Shown here: piece by piece, positions 42,080 to 49,776 of the stretch
Position numbering within the stretch: position 1 is the first letter of the stretch
Layout: the number at the start of each line of letters is the position of its first letter
Assembly: GCA_020438355.1 (NCBI GenBank)
Contig: JAGQUT010000015.1
Location: 1 to 49,776 of the forward strand
From: Solirubrobacterales bacterium
Lineage (GTDB): Bacteria > Actinomycetota > Thermoleophilia > Solirubrobacterales > 70-9
Reading direction: 5' to 3'
Length of the DNA stretch: 49,776 nucleotides
The notes under the pieces: generated by a model
Seen by the model: only the letters and a program-made list of their open reading frames with translations
What the model was told of the DNA's origin: nothing
The model's database searches: none
Position numbers and translations under genes: made by a program

Positions 42080-43303
42080 CTAGAGGCCGGAGGGATGCCG
42101 GGCCACGAACGAAGCGGTGTCGCTTCTGAGGTCCGAATGCCAGCTCGGGCCGGTACCGCCGGTGTCCGAGGTGTCGAGGCGGATGCCAGCGACATACATG
42201 AAGGCGTGGCCGGAGTTGCCGTAGACCGTGATCCAGTTGCCCTCGCCCGGCTCACCCCATGTGGTGAAGCCAGTCGAATCCAGGGGACTGGAAATCAGGC
42301 CCCCGCCGTGCAGGGCGTAACTGAGGGCTCCCGAGCAGTCGTAGCCTGAAGACTCGAAAGAACCGTGGCCTCCGCCCCATAGATAAGGCAGGTCGATGAT
42401 TGCGTTGCCAGCGGCGATCACGTCCTTGACCGCCTGGGGAGCATCAGCCGGGGCGGAAGCCGTGCCGTCCGAGTTGACGACGGCGACCGAGCCAGAGACC
42501 GGAGGTGTGGCAACAGGCGCCGAGCTGGAAGCGGGATCCATCGTCACATCGGGCAGTGAGTCCTCGAGACGCCCGGCCTTGGCTTCGAGCGCATCGATCC
42601 TGGCCTGACGGGCAGCGCTCGAGGCCTCGAACTCGGCCTTCCGCGCTTCCACAGCGTCCCTTGCTGCCTGTGCTTCTGCTGTTTCGGCTGCGATTTCGTC
42701 CCGTGCTGCCTGAAGTTTCTTCTCCTGGACCTTCATCCGCTCGACCATTTCCTTGATCTGGTCTCGCAGGTCCTCGACCCTGGTGATCACCGACTCGTTG
42801 CGATTCTGGATCGCGTCGGCGTAACCGGCGTTCGACACGAGCTCCCCGAAGTCAGAAGAGGCAAGCACCATCTCCTCGACGCTGGGGGATCCGCTCATGT
42901 AGATCGCGACCAGGGAGTCCTCGAGGATCCCAAGCGCGCGAGCGAGCCTGGCCCTGACTTCAGCCAGATGCTTCCGCTCCCGGGCGAGATCCGCTTCCAC
43001 CTTGTCGAGGGCGGCCTGCTTGGCGGCCAGTTCAGCCTCAAGCTCGGAGGCCCTGGCCCGCAAACCGGAGAGTTCCCCGATCAGCGCGTCGATCTGACGG
43101 TTGTCGTCTGCGATCTGGGCCTTCAGCGAGTCGACCGACCCGTTGATGGCCGAGATCCTCGACTGGGTCTGGGCAGCCGTCAGCGCGTCCGCCGGCCGCG
43201 CCGAGACGGCGAAGGCGATGACGAGAGCCGCGAAAAGGATTGCCACGGCAAGGCTGAGGCCGCGGGTGCGACCGCTGGGTGTTTGCGGGAGACTGGTCTG
43301 CAT
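42080..43303 (-). CDS. secreted coiled-coil NlpC/P60 peptidoglycan hydrolase
   Basis: 407 residues. A signal sequence (LAVAILFAALVIAFAVSARP) is followed by about 220 residues of coiled coil and a C-terminal C40 peptidase domain. LPYLWGGGHGSFESSGYDCS carries the catalytic cysteine, and GNSGHAFMYVAG the histidine. The coiled-coil core (LVAIYMSGSPSVEEMVLASS, then QNRNESVITRVEDLRDQ) matches that of the M23 protein at 32841-34106. Similar to RipC/PcsB-type division hydrolases. It is convergent with the channel gene with a 17-base gap. Confidence 0.92.
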   Translation of the reverse strand: MQTSLPQTPSGRTRGLSLAVAILFAALVIAFAVSARPADALTAAQTQSRISAINGSVDSLKAQIADDNRQIDALIGELSGLRARASELEAELAAKQAALDKVEADLARERKHLAEVRARLARALGILEDSLVAIYMSGSPSVEEMVLASSDFGELVSNAGYADAIQNRNESVITRVEDLRDQIKEMVERMKVQEKKLQAARDEIAAETAEAQAARDAVEARKAEFEASSAARQARIDALEAKAGRLEDSLPDVTMDPASSSAPVATPPVSGSVAVVNSDGTASAPADAPQAVKDVIAAGNAIIDLPYLWGGGHGSFESSGYDCSGALSYALHGGGLISSPLDSTGFTTWGEPGEGNWITVYGNSGHAFMYVAGIRLDTSDTGGTGPSWHSDLRSDTASFVARHPSGL

Positions 43304-43415
43304 GGTTATCCGCCGCAGAGGCAGGCGGACGGAGGGACAAGGTAGCGACCCTCACACTCCGGCAAGGGGCAGGAAGCCGACATGGGAAATCCCATGCATC
43401 GGCAGGAAAACGGCT

Positions 43416-44426
43416 TCAGAGAGCGATGTTCGAGACGAGCTCGTAGGACTTCAGGCGGTCAGACTGGTCGTAGACCATGGTCGAGATGATCAGTTCGTCC
43501 GCCCCGGTGCGCTCGATCAGGTCCGTGAGACCGGCCTCGACCGTCTCGGGGCTCCCGAATATATGGCCCTTCGCCACAGAGGAGACAACGGCCTCTTCGT
43601 CCGGGGTGAAATCGTGCGAGGCCGCTTCCTCCGGGGAAGGGAAACGTCCCGGCCTTCCGCTCCGGAGCCGGGCGAAGGCCAGCCTCGACGGACCGGCAAG
43701 CCATCTGGCCTCTTCATCGGTCTCCGCGCAGATCACGCCGACCCCGATCATCACCCTCGGCTTCTCCAGGTACACGGACGGCTCGAAACGGGAGCGGTAG
43801 AGCTGAACGGCAGCCTCGGTGTTGCCGGCGCTGAAATGGTGAGCGAACGAGTAAGGCATCCCGAGCATGCCGGCCACCTGGGCCGTGTATCCGCTGGAAC
43901 CGAGAAGCCAGATCTCCGGCATCGCTCCCTCCCCCGGCACCGCTGTGATCGAGCCGTAGGGGTGTCCGGAGGGCCACTCGCCTGTGAAGAATCCGAGCAG
44001 CTCGCCGAGCTGGCGGGGAAGGTCTTCATCGGTCAGCGGGTCCACGCCCTTCCGTAGTGCTGCGGCAGTTACCTGGTCGGTTCCCGGCGCACGCCCGATG
44101 CCGAGGTCGATCCTCCCGGGATGAAGCGACTCGAGAGTGCCGAACTGTTCCGCGACCACAAGGGGCTGATGGTTGGGCAACATCACTCCTCCCGATCCGA
44201 CCCGGATGGTCTCGGTGCTGGCAGCGAGATGGGCGATGGTCACGGCCGGCGCCGAGCTGGCGATCCCGGCCATGTTGTGGTGTTCGGCCACCCAGTGCCG
44301 CTTGTAGCCGAAGCGTTCGGCCGCCTTCGAGAGTTCGGTCGAGTTGGCCAGGGCCTGAGCCGGATTCGAGCCTTCCACCACCGGAACAAGGTCGAGCACG
44401 GACAGATCGGGGTTCTTCGAGCTCAT
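43416..44426 (-). CDS. luciferase-family FMN-dependent monooxygenase (MsnO8 type)
   Basis: 336 residues of the 'luciferase oxidoreductase group 1' branch: [20 protein letters not shown] at the start, then [40 protein letters not shown] and [36 protein letters not shown] is the substrate/flavin loop. ATG 44426 overlaps the upstream gene's stop. The substrate is unknown. Confidence 0.92.
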   Translation of the reverse strand: MSSKNPDLSVLDLVPVVEGSNPAQALANSTELSKAAERFGYKRHWVAEHHNMAGIASSAPAVTIAHLAASTETIRVGSGGVMLPNHQPLVVAEQFGTLESLHPGRIDLGIGRAPGTDQVTAAALRKGVDPLTDEDLPRQLGELLGFFTGEWPSGHPYGSITAVPGEGAMPEIWLLGSSGYTAQVAGMLGMPYSFAHHFSAGNTEAAVQLYRSRFEPSVYLEKPRVMIGVGVICAETDEEARWLAGPSRLAFARLRSGRPGRFPSPEEAASHDFTPDEEAVVSSVAKGHIFGSPETVEAGLTDLIERTGADELIISTMVYDQSDRLKSYELVSNIAL

Positions 44427-45574
44427 CCCTCGAACATCCACTGTCCCTGGGCCAGGACCCCCTGGGCCTTCTTGTCTTCAGGCGTGTAGTCGATGTCCAA
44501 CTGCTCCCCATCGCCCGGATCGGCCCGCCAGCTCCACCAGCTGATGCCCTTCAGCCAGTCAGAGCCGGACAAGGCGTCGAAGGTCGCCCGGTAGGCGAGG
44601 GCCTGGATGTTCTGGTCAGGCGGCTGGTCCGTCACCTCGTAGGGCTTCGCCGTGGCGCCCACCTGGCTGGGGTAGCCGACTTCGGTGAGCAGGACCGGAC
44701 GATCCCACTGCTGCGACTTGGCTTCAAGCTGGGAGGCGACCTTGCGCCACTCCGAAGTCAGGCTCTGAAGGGTCGGCGTCGAACCGTCATCGGGGGACAG
44801 CGGGTAGTAGGCGTCGACGCCAATCGCGTCGAGATCGTCCCAGAACTGGACCTGGTCTACCTCGTCCCAGTTCGCTGCATAGGTGACCGGGCCAAAGAAC
44901 CTGTCCCTCACAAGCTGAACGATTGCCCGCCAGCGATCGGTCTCGGTCGACATGGTCTTGAGCTCTGTCCCGGCAACAAACATTCCCGCCGAGTTCGATG
45001 CGGCGAAGGTGGCGTAATGGTCGATGAAATCGCCATAGGAGCGGAACCACTGGTCACGGTCTGTCGGCTGGATATCGCCCCGATACGAGTCGTCGAGCAC
45101 GTCCACATGAGGCTTTATCACCGCCTGCATTCCGGCTTCCCTGATCCAGCTGACCACCCTGGCAAGACTCTCGTCAGAGGGAGTCTTCTCGGAATCCGGC
45201 GCGATCACGTTCGCCGTCGGGTTCTTCATGTACCAGGTGGGAACGACCGTGATGGCTGTGCTGCCCAGTTCGGCGAGGGTTCCGATCATGTCCTGGACTT
45301 TCGGCTCGGCGTAGCCGTCCCGGGTGTAGGCGGTGAGGTTCACACCGAGCAGAGGTCCATCAATCGGCAGGGGGATCGCCTGCGCGTAGTTCAGGGTTGG
45401 ACCGGTGGCGCCGGTGGCCGAGCCGGGCCCGGTCGTGCCCAGGGCCTGATCCTCGGTGGGCGCGTTGGAAGTCTCGTCTGTGTCAAACACGGTCACTGCA
45501 AGCACTCCCCCGACCAGTCCGACGACGACGATTATGAGGGCGATCAGGCGGAGGTGAAGACGCACGGGTTCCAC
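44423..45574 (-). CDS. membrane-anchored glycoside hydrolase-like protein (GH113-like)
   Basis: About 383 residues. An N-terminal anchor ([20 protein letters not shown]) and a Thr/Gly-rich linker precede a TIM-barrel-like domain. [20 protein letters not shown] and [16 protein letters not shown] open it. [13 protein letters not shown] carries a putative acid/base Glu and [15 protein letters not shown] a putative nucleophile Glu, with [15 protein letters not shown] near the end. This layout fits GH113-like beta-mannanases or related GH families; the substrate is not known. The start is uncertain (GTG 45574, GTG 45565 or TTG 45601). It is coupled to the following luciferase-like gene. Confidence 0.78.
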   Translation of the reverse strand: MEPVRLHLRLIALIIVVVGLVGGVLAVTVFDTDETSNAPTEDQALGTTGPGSATGATGPTLNYAQAIPLPIDGPLLGVNLTAYTRDGYAEPKVQDMIGTLAELGSTAITVVPTWYMKNPTANVIAPDSEKTPSDESLARVVSWIREAGMQAVIKPHVDVLDDSYRGDIQPTDRDQWFRSYGDFIDHYATFAASNSAGMFVAGTELKTMSTETDRWRAIVQLVRDRFFGPVTYAANWDEVDQVQFWDDLDAIGVDAYYPLSPDDGSTPTLQSLTSEWRKVASQLEAKSQQWDRPVLLTEVGYPSQVGATAKPYEVTDQPPDQNIQALAYRATFDALSGSDWLKGISWWSWRADPGDGEQLDIDYTPEDKKAQGVLAQGQWMFEG

Positions 45575-45610
45575 CCTACGCGGCAGCGCACCGACCGGCA
45601 AGAAAGACGA

Positions 45611-45651
45611 GAGCCGGGAAGTTATCGTCCAATAAGGACTCTTCCCGGCTC
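45611..45651 (-). terminator. rho-independent terminator after the SHOCT gene
   Basis: GAGCCGGGAAG (45611-45621) and CTTCCCGGCTC (45641-45651) form a perfect 11-bp stem around a 19-base AT-richer loop. On the minus strand TCGTCTTTCTTG follows. It lies 42 bases after the SHOCT-protein stop. Confidence 0.75.
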
Positions 45652-45693
45652 CCGGGGTTCAGGACTTCGAACCCGTTACTTCGATCGGTCGAA

Positions 45694-46089
45694 CTACTTG
45701 ATCAGTTCGGCCTTCATCTTCTGGTACTCGTCCTCGGTGATGCCGCCGCTCTGGCGCAGCTGGTCGAGCTTGTGGAGCTCGTCAACCGGAGAGGTGGCAG
45801 CGGTCTCGCGGACGTACTCGTCGAACTGTTTCTTGGCGTCAGCCTGCTCCTTGATCGCCCTCTCGCGCATGCCGGAGCCGCGGGCGATCAGATAGACGAG
45901 GGACGTGACGACCGGTATGACAATCAGGAAAAGGACCCAGACGGCCTTCCACCAACCCGAGAGCTCGTGATCACGGAAGAGGTCCATCAGGATCGTAATG
46001 ACGATCCAGACCCAGATCACAAAGAAGAAAATCGCGAGTGTGGTTAGAAGCGCGTCGCCAAGGTCGTAACTAGCGAGTACGGACAACAA
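45694..46089 (-). CDS. membrane protein with phospholipase_D-nuclease-like N-terminus and SHOCT motif
   Basis: 131 residues. Two membrane helices (LLTTLAIFFFVIWVWIVITI and AVWVLFLIVIPVVTSLVYLI) flank the PLDc_N-like motif LFRDHELSGWWKAVW. The C-terminus LHKLDQLRQSGGITEDEYQK MKAELI is a SHOCT (short C-terminal) domain, found in many small membrane proteins of unknown role. The start is TTG 46089, with AAAGGAA upstream. Confidence 0.88.
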   Translation of the reverse strand: MLSVLASYDLGDALLTTLAIFFFVIWVWIVITILMDLFRDHELSGWWKAVWVLFLIVIPVVTSLVYLIARGSGMRERAIKEQADAKKQFDEYVRETAATSPVDELHKLDQLRQSGGITEDEYQKMKAELIK

Positions 46090-46177
46090 GTCTTGTTCCT
46101 TTCAGGAAACGGGGGACGAACTCGATCAGGCTACACCCGATCGGCCGTCCCCCGTTCACCCCTAAGAGATGAATGCG

Positions 46178-46780
46178 CTAGTCGCGCGTCTTTTCAGCCA
46201 GCTTCCAGGCGGCAGGCAGCAGCAAAGCGCCGATCCCGGCCTTGATCAGCTCGATCGGAATGTAGAGAACGAAGCCGTCATGGAAAGCAGTCGAGAAGCT
46301 GAAGTTCAGGATTGCCATGAGTCCGATGACACCGCAAGTGAAAATGATCAGCTGGGCGAAGATGAAGGAGACAAAGGCGGTCTTGAACTTCCGGTCCTGG
46401 CCACGCTCTGCGAGGTAACCGACCACGTACGCAGCAATCAGGTAGCCGAGGAAGTAACCGGTTGAAGCAGTGTTGATCAGGACGTCAACGCCCTGCCTGC
46501 CTTCTGAATAGACCGGGAGGATCAGGCCAAGCATCAGGTAGAGGAACAGGGCCGCAAGACCACGTTTGGAGCCGAGCGCCGAACCGATCAGGAGCACGCC
46601 GAGGGTGCCGCCGGTGATCGGAGCCGGGAACGGTTCCATCGAGAACGAGATCTGCTGGATCAGCGCCATGAAGAAGGCGCCACCGAAGACCAGGGCGACG
46701 TTCTTTACCCAGGTATTGGCGAACAGATCAGCAAGGACGGGGACACGGGGAGACTCCACCGTGTTGGAAAGCGTTGACAT
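46178..46780 (-). CDS. bioY: BioY-type biotin transporter S component
   Basis: 200 residues, about six membrane helices. ISFSMEPFPAPITGGTLGVL, LAALFLYLMLGLILPVYSEG and ASTGYFLGYLIAAYVVGYLA match the substrate-binding BioY family of ECF transporters (G-x-TGGYLxG-like helix). No EcfA/T genes are nearby, so it either shares a distant energising module or works alone. There is no clear biotin operator upstream. ATG 46780 is preferred over an adjacent TTG. Confidence 0.92.
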   Translation of the reverse strand: MSTLSNTVESPRVPVLADLFANTWVKNVALVFGGAFFMALIQQISFSMEPFPAPITGGTLGVLLIGSALGSKRGLAALFLYLMLGLILPVYSEGRQGVDVLINTASTGYFLGYLIAAYVVGYLAERGQDRKFKTAFVSFIFAQLIIFTCGVIGLMAILNFSFSTAFHDGFVLYIPIELIKAGIGALLLPAAWKLAEKTRD

Positions 46781-46840
46781 CAAAACCCTTTCTTAGGCAC
46801 GAAGAACGGGTGAAGCCTACCCGGATGCGAAGCTACATAG

Positions 46841-47629
46841 ATGCCAGACATGGCAACAGAGGTTTCAGGTGGCACACTGCGCTCTGTCGAAGCGGTCAGA
46901 TACGTCACCGCGCTGCGCGAAGGCGGCTCCCTGCCCGGGCTGGTGGAAGGTGATGACGACGGCACCTGGGTGGTCAAGTTTCGCGGCGCGGGACAGGGCC
47001 CGGGCGTGCTCGTCTCCGAGGTCATCGCGGGCGAGATCGCCCGCAGCATCGGGCTTCCCGTGCCCGAACTCGTGCTGGTCGAGGTCGCACCCGAACTCGG
47101 GCACGCGGAACCCGACCCCGAGATCCAGGAACTGATCGAGGCGAGCCCGGGACTCAGCCTGGGCATGGATTTTCTTCCCGGCGCTCTTCCCTTCGCGCTC
47201 TCCCCGGACGAGGATTTCGACCCGGCCTTCGCGGCCGACGTCGTCTTCTTCGACGCCCTGGTCACCAACATCGACCGCACGCCGCGGAACCCGAACCTTC
47301 TGACCTGGCACGGCCAGACCTGGCTGATCGACCACGGGGCCTCGTTCTACCGCCAGCACGGAGCGCTTCCGCTCGCAGAGACGGCGACCCTGCCCACCCC
47401 GGTACTGAGGGACCATGTACTCCTTCCCGCCGCCGGTTCGCTGGCGGAGGCCGGGAGCAGGCTGACCCCGGGGATCGAAGCCGCGATCGAACCGGCGACC
47501 GCGGCGGTGCCGGATGAGTGGCTCGGCGAGGAGCCAGAAGCCCGGCGTGGGGATTTCCGCGAGTTTCTCCGGAGGCGCCTGGCCGGCCAGGAAACCTTCA
47601 TCCGTGAGCTGGAGTCCACCGATGACTGA
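46841..47629 (+). CDS. HipA-like kinase, short form
   Basis: 262 residues. VRYVTALREGGSLPGLVEGD and GTWVVKFRGAGQGPGVLVSE (ATP-binding lysine) are followed by FFDALVTNIDRTPRNPNLL (catalytic D with N) and TWLIDHGASFYRQ (metal-binding Asp), the HipA kinase motifs. It lacks the N-terminal subdomain of the about 440-residue E. coli toxin, and no HipB-like helix-turn-helix partner is present; instead a DUF3037 gene overlaps its end. This pairing recurs in many bacteria, with unknown role. ATG 46841 and ATG 46850 are both possible starts. Confidence 0.88.
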   Translation: MPDMATEVSGGTLRSVEAVRYVTALREGGSLPGLVEGDDDGTWVVKFRGAGQGPGVLVSEVIAGEIARSIGLPVPELVLVEVAPELGHAEPDPEIQELIEASPGLSLGMDFLPGALPFALSPDEDFDPAFAADVVFFDALVTNIDRTPRNPNLLTWHGQTWLIDHGASFYRQHGALPLAETATLPTPVLRDHVLLPAAGSLAEAGSRLTPGIEAAIEPATAAVPDEWLGEEPEARRGDFREFLRRRLAGQETFIRELESTDD

Positions 47630-48005
47630 GGCCCGCCCGTTCAGCTACGCAGTGCTGCGCGTGGTCCCCTGCATCGAGAGAGGCGAAAGGCTCAACGTCG
47701 GCCTGGCACTCTTCTGCCGCCAGATGGACTTCCTCGAACTGAAAACCGGGCTGGACCGGGACCGGCTCGCCGCAATCGCTCCCGACCTCGACCCCGGCCC
47801 CGTCGAATCGAGACTCGGCGTGATCCGAAGCGTGATCGAAGGCGACCCCGCTGCCGGGGCACTTTCGAAACTCGAGCCTTCAGAGCGTTTCGGATGGCTC
47901 ACGGCCCCCTCTTCGACGATCATCCAGAGTTCCGAGGTTCACACGGGACTCACCACCGATCCTGCGGCCGAGCTCACGCGGCTCTTCGAGAGCCTCGTCC
48001 TCTGA
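47622..48005 (+). CDS. DUF3037 family protein
   Basis: 127 residues. FSYAVLRVVPCIERGERLNV GLALFCRQMDFLE is the DUF3037 signature, and the last helices end LTRLFESLVL. Function unknown. It overlaps the HipA-like gene by 8 bases, so the two products are probably made together and may interact; the acyl-CoA ligase gene begins 7 bases after its stop. Confidence 0.85.
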   Translation: MTEARPFSYAVLRVVPCIERGERLNVGLALFCRQMDFLELKTGLDRDRLAAIAPDLDPGPVESRLGVIRSVIEGDPAAGALSKLEPSERFGWLTAPSSTIIQSSEVHTGLTTDPAAELTRLFESLVL

Positions 48006-48012
48006 GGCAGCG

Positions 48013-49452
48013 ATGGTCGGGGAGAGCTCCAACCGGGCAGTGCCCGCGATTCTCGCCGGGGCGTTCGAGGCCTACGGCAAAGATGAATCCCGGACAGCAG
48101 TCGTTTCGGAATCGGGGTCACTCAGCTGGCGTGAGTTCACCGGGCTGATCGACGAAGTTGCGGAGGAGATCCAGCGAGAGTCTGAATCAGGGCCGGTCGG
48201 CATCCTCCTCCCTTCCGGCGAGTCGTTCCTGAGCGTCTTTCTGGCGGCTGCCACCGTTGGCCGGCCCGCCTGCACTCTTCACCCCGACTGGGCCGAACCG
48301 GAACTGGAAGCCGCGATCACCGATGCCGGTCTCTCCCTCATATTCACTGACCGGGAGAAGGTGCCGGAAGCCCCGAGCCCGGCGAGCCCGGCACCGGCAG
48401 GAACCGATGATGACGATCCGGTCTTCTACATCGGGTTCACCTCCGGGACCAGTGGACGCCCCAAGCCGTTCCTGCGTCGCCAGAAGTCATGGTCATCGAG
48501 TTTCGAGCCGGCCGGAGACCTCTTCTCGGTTCGCACCGGGGACGTGGTGTATCTGCCGGGCTCCCTCCAGCACTCCCACTTCCTGTTCGGAGCTGTCTTT
48601 GCCCTGAACCGCGGGGCGAGCGTGCGGATGTTCGAGCGGTTCGATGCCGGAACGCTCCTCGACGAGCTACAGGTGGAAGAGCGCGGAGCCGTCTACCTCG
48701 TCCCGACCATGCTTCTCGCCCTCGACGAACAGAACCCCGGACCACTCGAGGGAGTCCATTCGGTCGTGATCTCCGGAGCAAAGATGGAGGCTCATCACTG
48801 GGAGATAGCCCGGCGCATCTTCCCGCGGGCGCTGGTCGGGGAGCTTTATGGCGCCTCGGAGCTGAGCTTCGTGTCGGTGAACACCGACGGCGAGTCCCCG
48901 CGGGACCACGGTTATGTGGGTCGGCCCTTCCCGGGGGTCGAGATCGAGATCAGGGACGAGGCCGGCGCTCCGGGCGCCGACACTGGCCTGGTCTGGGTCC
49001 GCAGCCCCTACCTATTCGAGGGCTATCTCGGGGAATCAGGCGTCGAAAGCCCGATCGGAGCTGATGGCTGCATGACGGTGGGTGATGTCGGCTCGCTGGG
49101 GCCGGATGGCCTCTCGCTCTCCGGCAGGGCATCCAACATGGTCATCACCGGCGGCAAGAACGTTCACCCGGAAGAGGTCGAGGCCAGACTGGCCGAACAC
49201 CCTGACCTCAGGGATTGCGTGGTTGCGGGCGTTCCGCATGCCCGCTGGGGCGAGGAGATCGTCGCTTTCGTGGTCTTCGCTGGCTATGACCAGCAGCCTG
49301 GCGGCGACGATCTGAAGGCGTATCTGCGGGGCAAAGTGGCCTCCTACAAGATCCCCAAGCGGTGGTTCAGGGTCGAGGCGATCCCGCTGACCCGGGCTGG
49401 CAAGACGGACCGTTCGCTCGACCGGCTCTTCGAGGGCGCGACCGAAATCTGA
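48013..49452 (+). CDS. AMP-binding acyl-CoA synthetase/ligase
   Basis: 479-residue ANL-superfamily adenylating enzyme. The phosphate loop FYIGFTSGTSGRPKPFLRRQ, the A5 motif LVGELYGASELSFVSV (Y-G-x-S/T-E), the A7 motif DGCMTVGDVGSL and A8 LSGRASNMVITGGKNVHPEE, together with the catalytic lysine in LTRAGKTDRSLDRLF, are all present. It activates a carboxylic acid as an acyl-AMP and then the CoA ester; chain type unknown. It is shorter than typical long-chain enzymes (about 550), consistent with medium-chain or aromatic acids. It probably belongs to the HipA-DUF3037 unit. Confidence 0.92.
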   Translation: MVGESSNRAVPAILAGAFEAYGKDESRTAVVSESGSLSWREFTGLIDEVAEEIQRESESGPVGILLPSGESFLSVFLAAATVGRPACTLHPDWAEPELEAAITDAGLSLIFTDREKVPEAPSPASPAPAGTDDDDPVFYIGFTSGTSGRPKPFLRRQKSWSSSFEPAGDLFSVRTGDVVYLPGSLQHSHFLFGAVFALNRGASVRMFERFDAGTLLDELQVEERGAVYLVPTMLLALDEQNPGPLEGVHSVVISGAKMEAHHWEIARRIFPRALVGELYGASELSFVSVNTDGESPRDHGYVGRPFPGVEIEIRDEAGAPGADTGLVWVRSPYLFEGYLGESGVESPIGADGCMTVGDVGSLGPDGLSLSGRASNMVITGGKNVHPEEVEARLAEHPDLRDCVVAGVPHARWGEEIVAFVVFAGYDQQPGGDDLKAYLRGKVASYKIPKRWFRVEAIPLTRAGKTDRSLDRLFEGATEI

Positions 49453-49461
49453 GTAGGCGAG

Positions 49462-49776
49462 TCAGGTCGGCCGGCAGTCGAGAGTGACCTTGCCCACGCC
49501 GGTGCGAGCTTCCACGGCGCGATGCGCTTCTGCTGCCTCGGCGAGGGGAAAGACCGGGCCCAGGGTCGGCTCCAGTTTGCCCGCAAGGTGAAGCTCGAAG
49601 AGGTGCCCGACGACTTCCCGGAGCGCGACCGAACCCGGGTGCCCGAGCCACAAACCGGTGACGCTGATCCCGTTCTTGAGAAGCGCACCGGTGTTCACCT
49701 TGGCCGGGGTTCCGCCCGCGACCCCGTATATGACCGCGCGGCCTCCAGGCTCAAGCTGGCGGAGCATCGCGAGCAG
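49462..49776 (-). CDS. quinone oxidoreductase / zinc-type alcohol dehydrogenase-like, C-terminal part (cut by window edge)
   Basis: The last 104 codons of an MDR-superfamily NADPH:quinone reductase. LEPGGRAVIYGVAGGTPAKV follows the Rossmann domain, and the ending FPLAEAAEAHRAVEARTGVG KVTLD is the conserved C-terminus (AHR...GK-VL). The NADPH-binding N-terminus lies outside the window. It is convergent with the acyl-CoA ligase. Confidence 0.85.
   Translation of the reverse strand: MLAMLRQLEPGGRAVIYGVAGGTPAKVNTGALLKNGISVTGLWLGHPGSVALREVVGHLFELHLAGKLEPTLGPVFPLAEAAEAHRAVEARTGVGKVTLDCRPT

Overview
The window is high-GC, densely packed bacterial DNA. The gene content (a sigma-A-type RpoD, tandem Get3/ArsA-like ATPases, several F420/flavin-type luciferase-like oxidoreductases, coiled-coil NlpC/P60 and M23 wall hydrolases, actinobacterial-style promoters and frequent TTG/GTG starts) suggests an actinobacterium, most likely class Thermoleophilia (Solirubrobacterales-like). 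That placement is inferred from family resemblance only. No rRNA, tRNA, CRISPR array, transposase or phage gene is visible. No gene-free stretch exceeds about 300 bases.

Region by region. 1-5.1 kb: a division/partition cluster on the minus strand (ParA-like ATPase, FtsZ, then the start of a gamma-glutamyltransferase), divergent from two overlapping ArsA/Get3-like ATPases. The ParA reading frame is broken near its end. 5.1-9.2 kb: a large unknown protein with a degenerate HEPN-like segment, an HxlR regulator, an orphan prepilin peptidase and the primary sigma factor. 9.5-16.8 kb: YihY-type membrane protein, a hypothetical, an NmrA-like SDR, GlpX, an LLM oxidoreductase, a prepilin-like secreted protein, LapA, a GNAT and a solitary adenine-type DNA methyltransferase. 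17-20 kb: three-gene proton-translocating transhydrogenase operon. 20-27 kb: LLM enzyme, P-type ATPase, a MarR-YceI divergent pair with a double operator, FMN reductase, LhgO and a zinc-ribbon protein. 27-32.7 kb: thiolase, a membrane protein, a crotonase fused to a SpoT/MESH1-like HD domain, DUF3817 and an SAH/MTA-type deaminase. 32.8-37.9 kb: M23 peptidase and a complete osmoprotectant ABC transporter. 37.9-43.3 kb: MarR-MFS-FAD oxidoreductase operon, an ion channel with an atypical filter and an NlpC/P60 peptidase. 43.4-49.8 kb: LLM enzyme with a glycosidase-like protein, SHOCT membrane protein, BioY, HipA-like kinase with DUF3037, acyl-CoA ligase and a truncated quinone reductase.

The strongest unexplained signal is a pair of about 120-bp structured elements (8011-8130 and 16872-16990). 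They share unpaired sequence blocks and the same stem layout, but their main stems differ in sequence while staying complementary, which is covariation visible within one window. They follow the stop codons of rpoD and pntB. Other points of interest are the crotonase-HD fusion, the ParA frameshift whose missing C-terminus is still readable in another frame up to the ftsZ start, an FtsZ with a roughly 165-residue disordered N-terminal extension, and a palindrome shared by the hxlR promoter and the rpoD -35 region.
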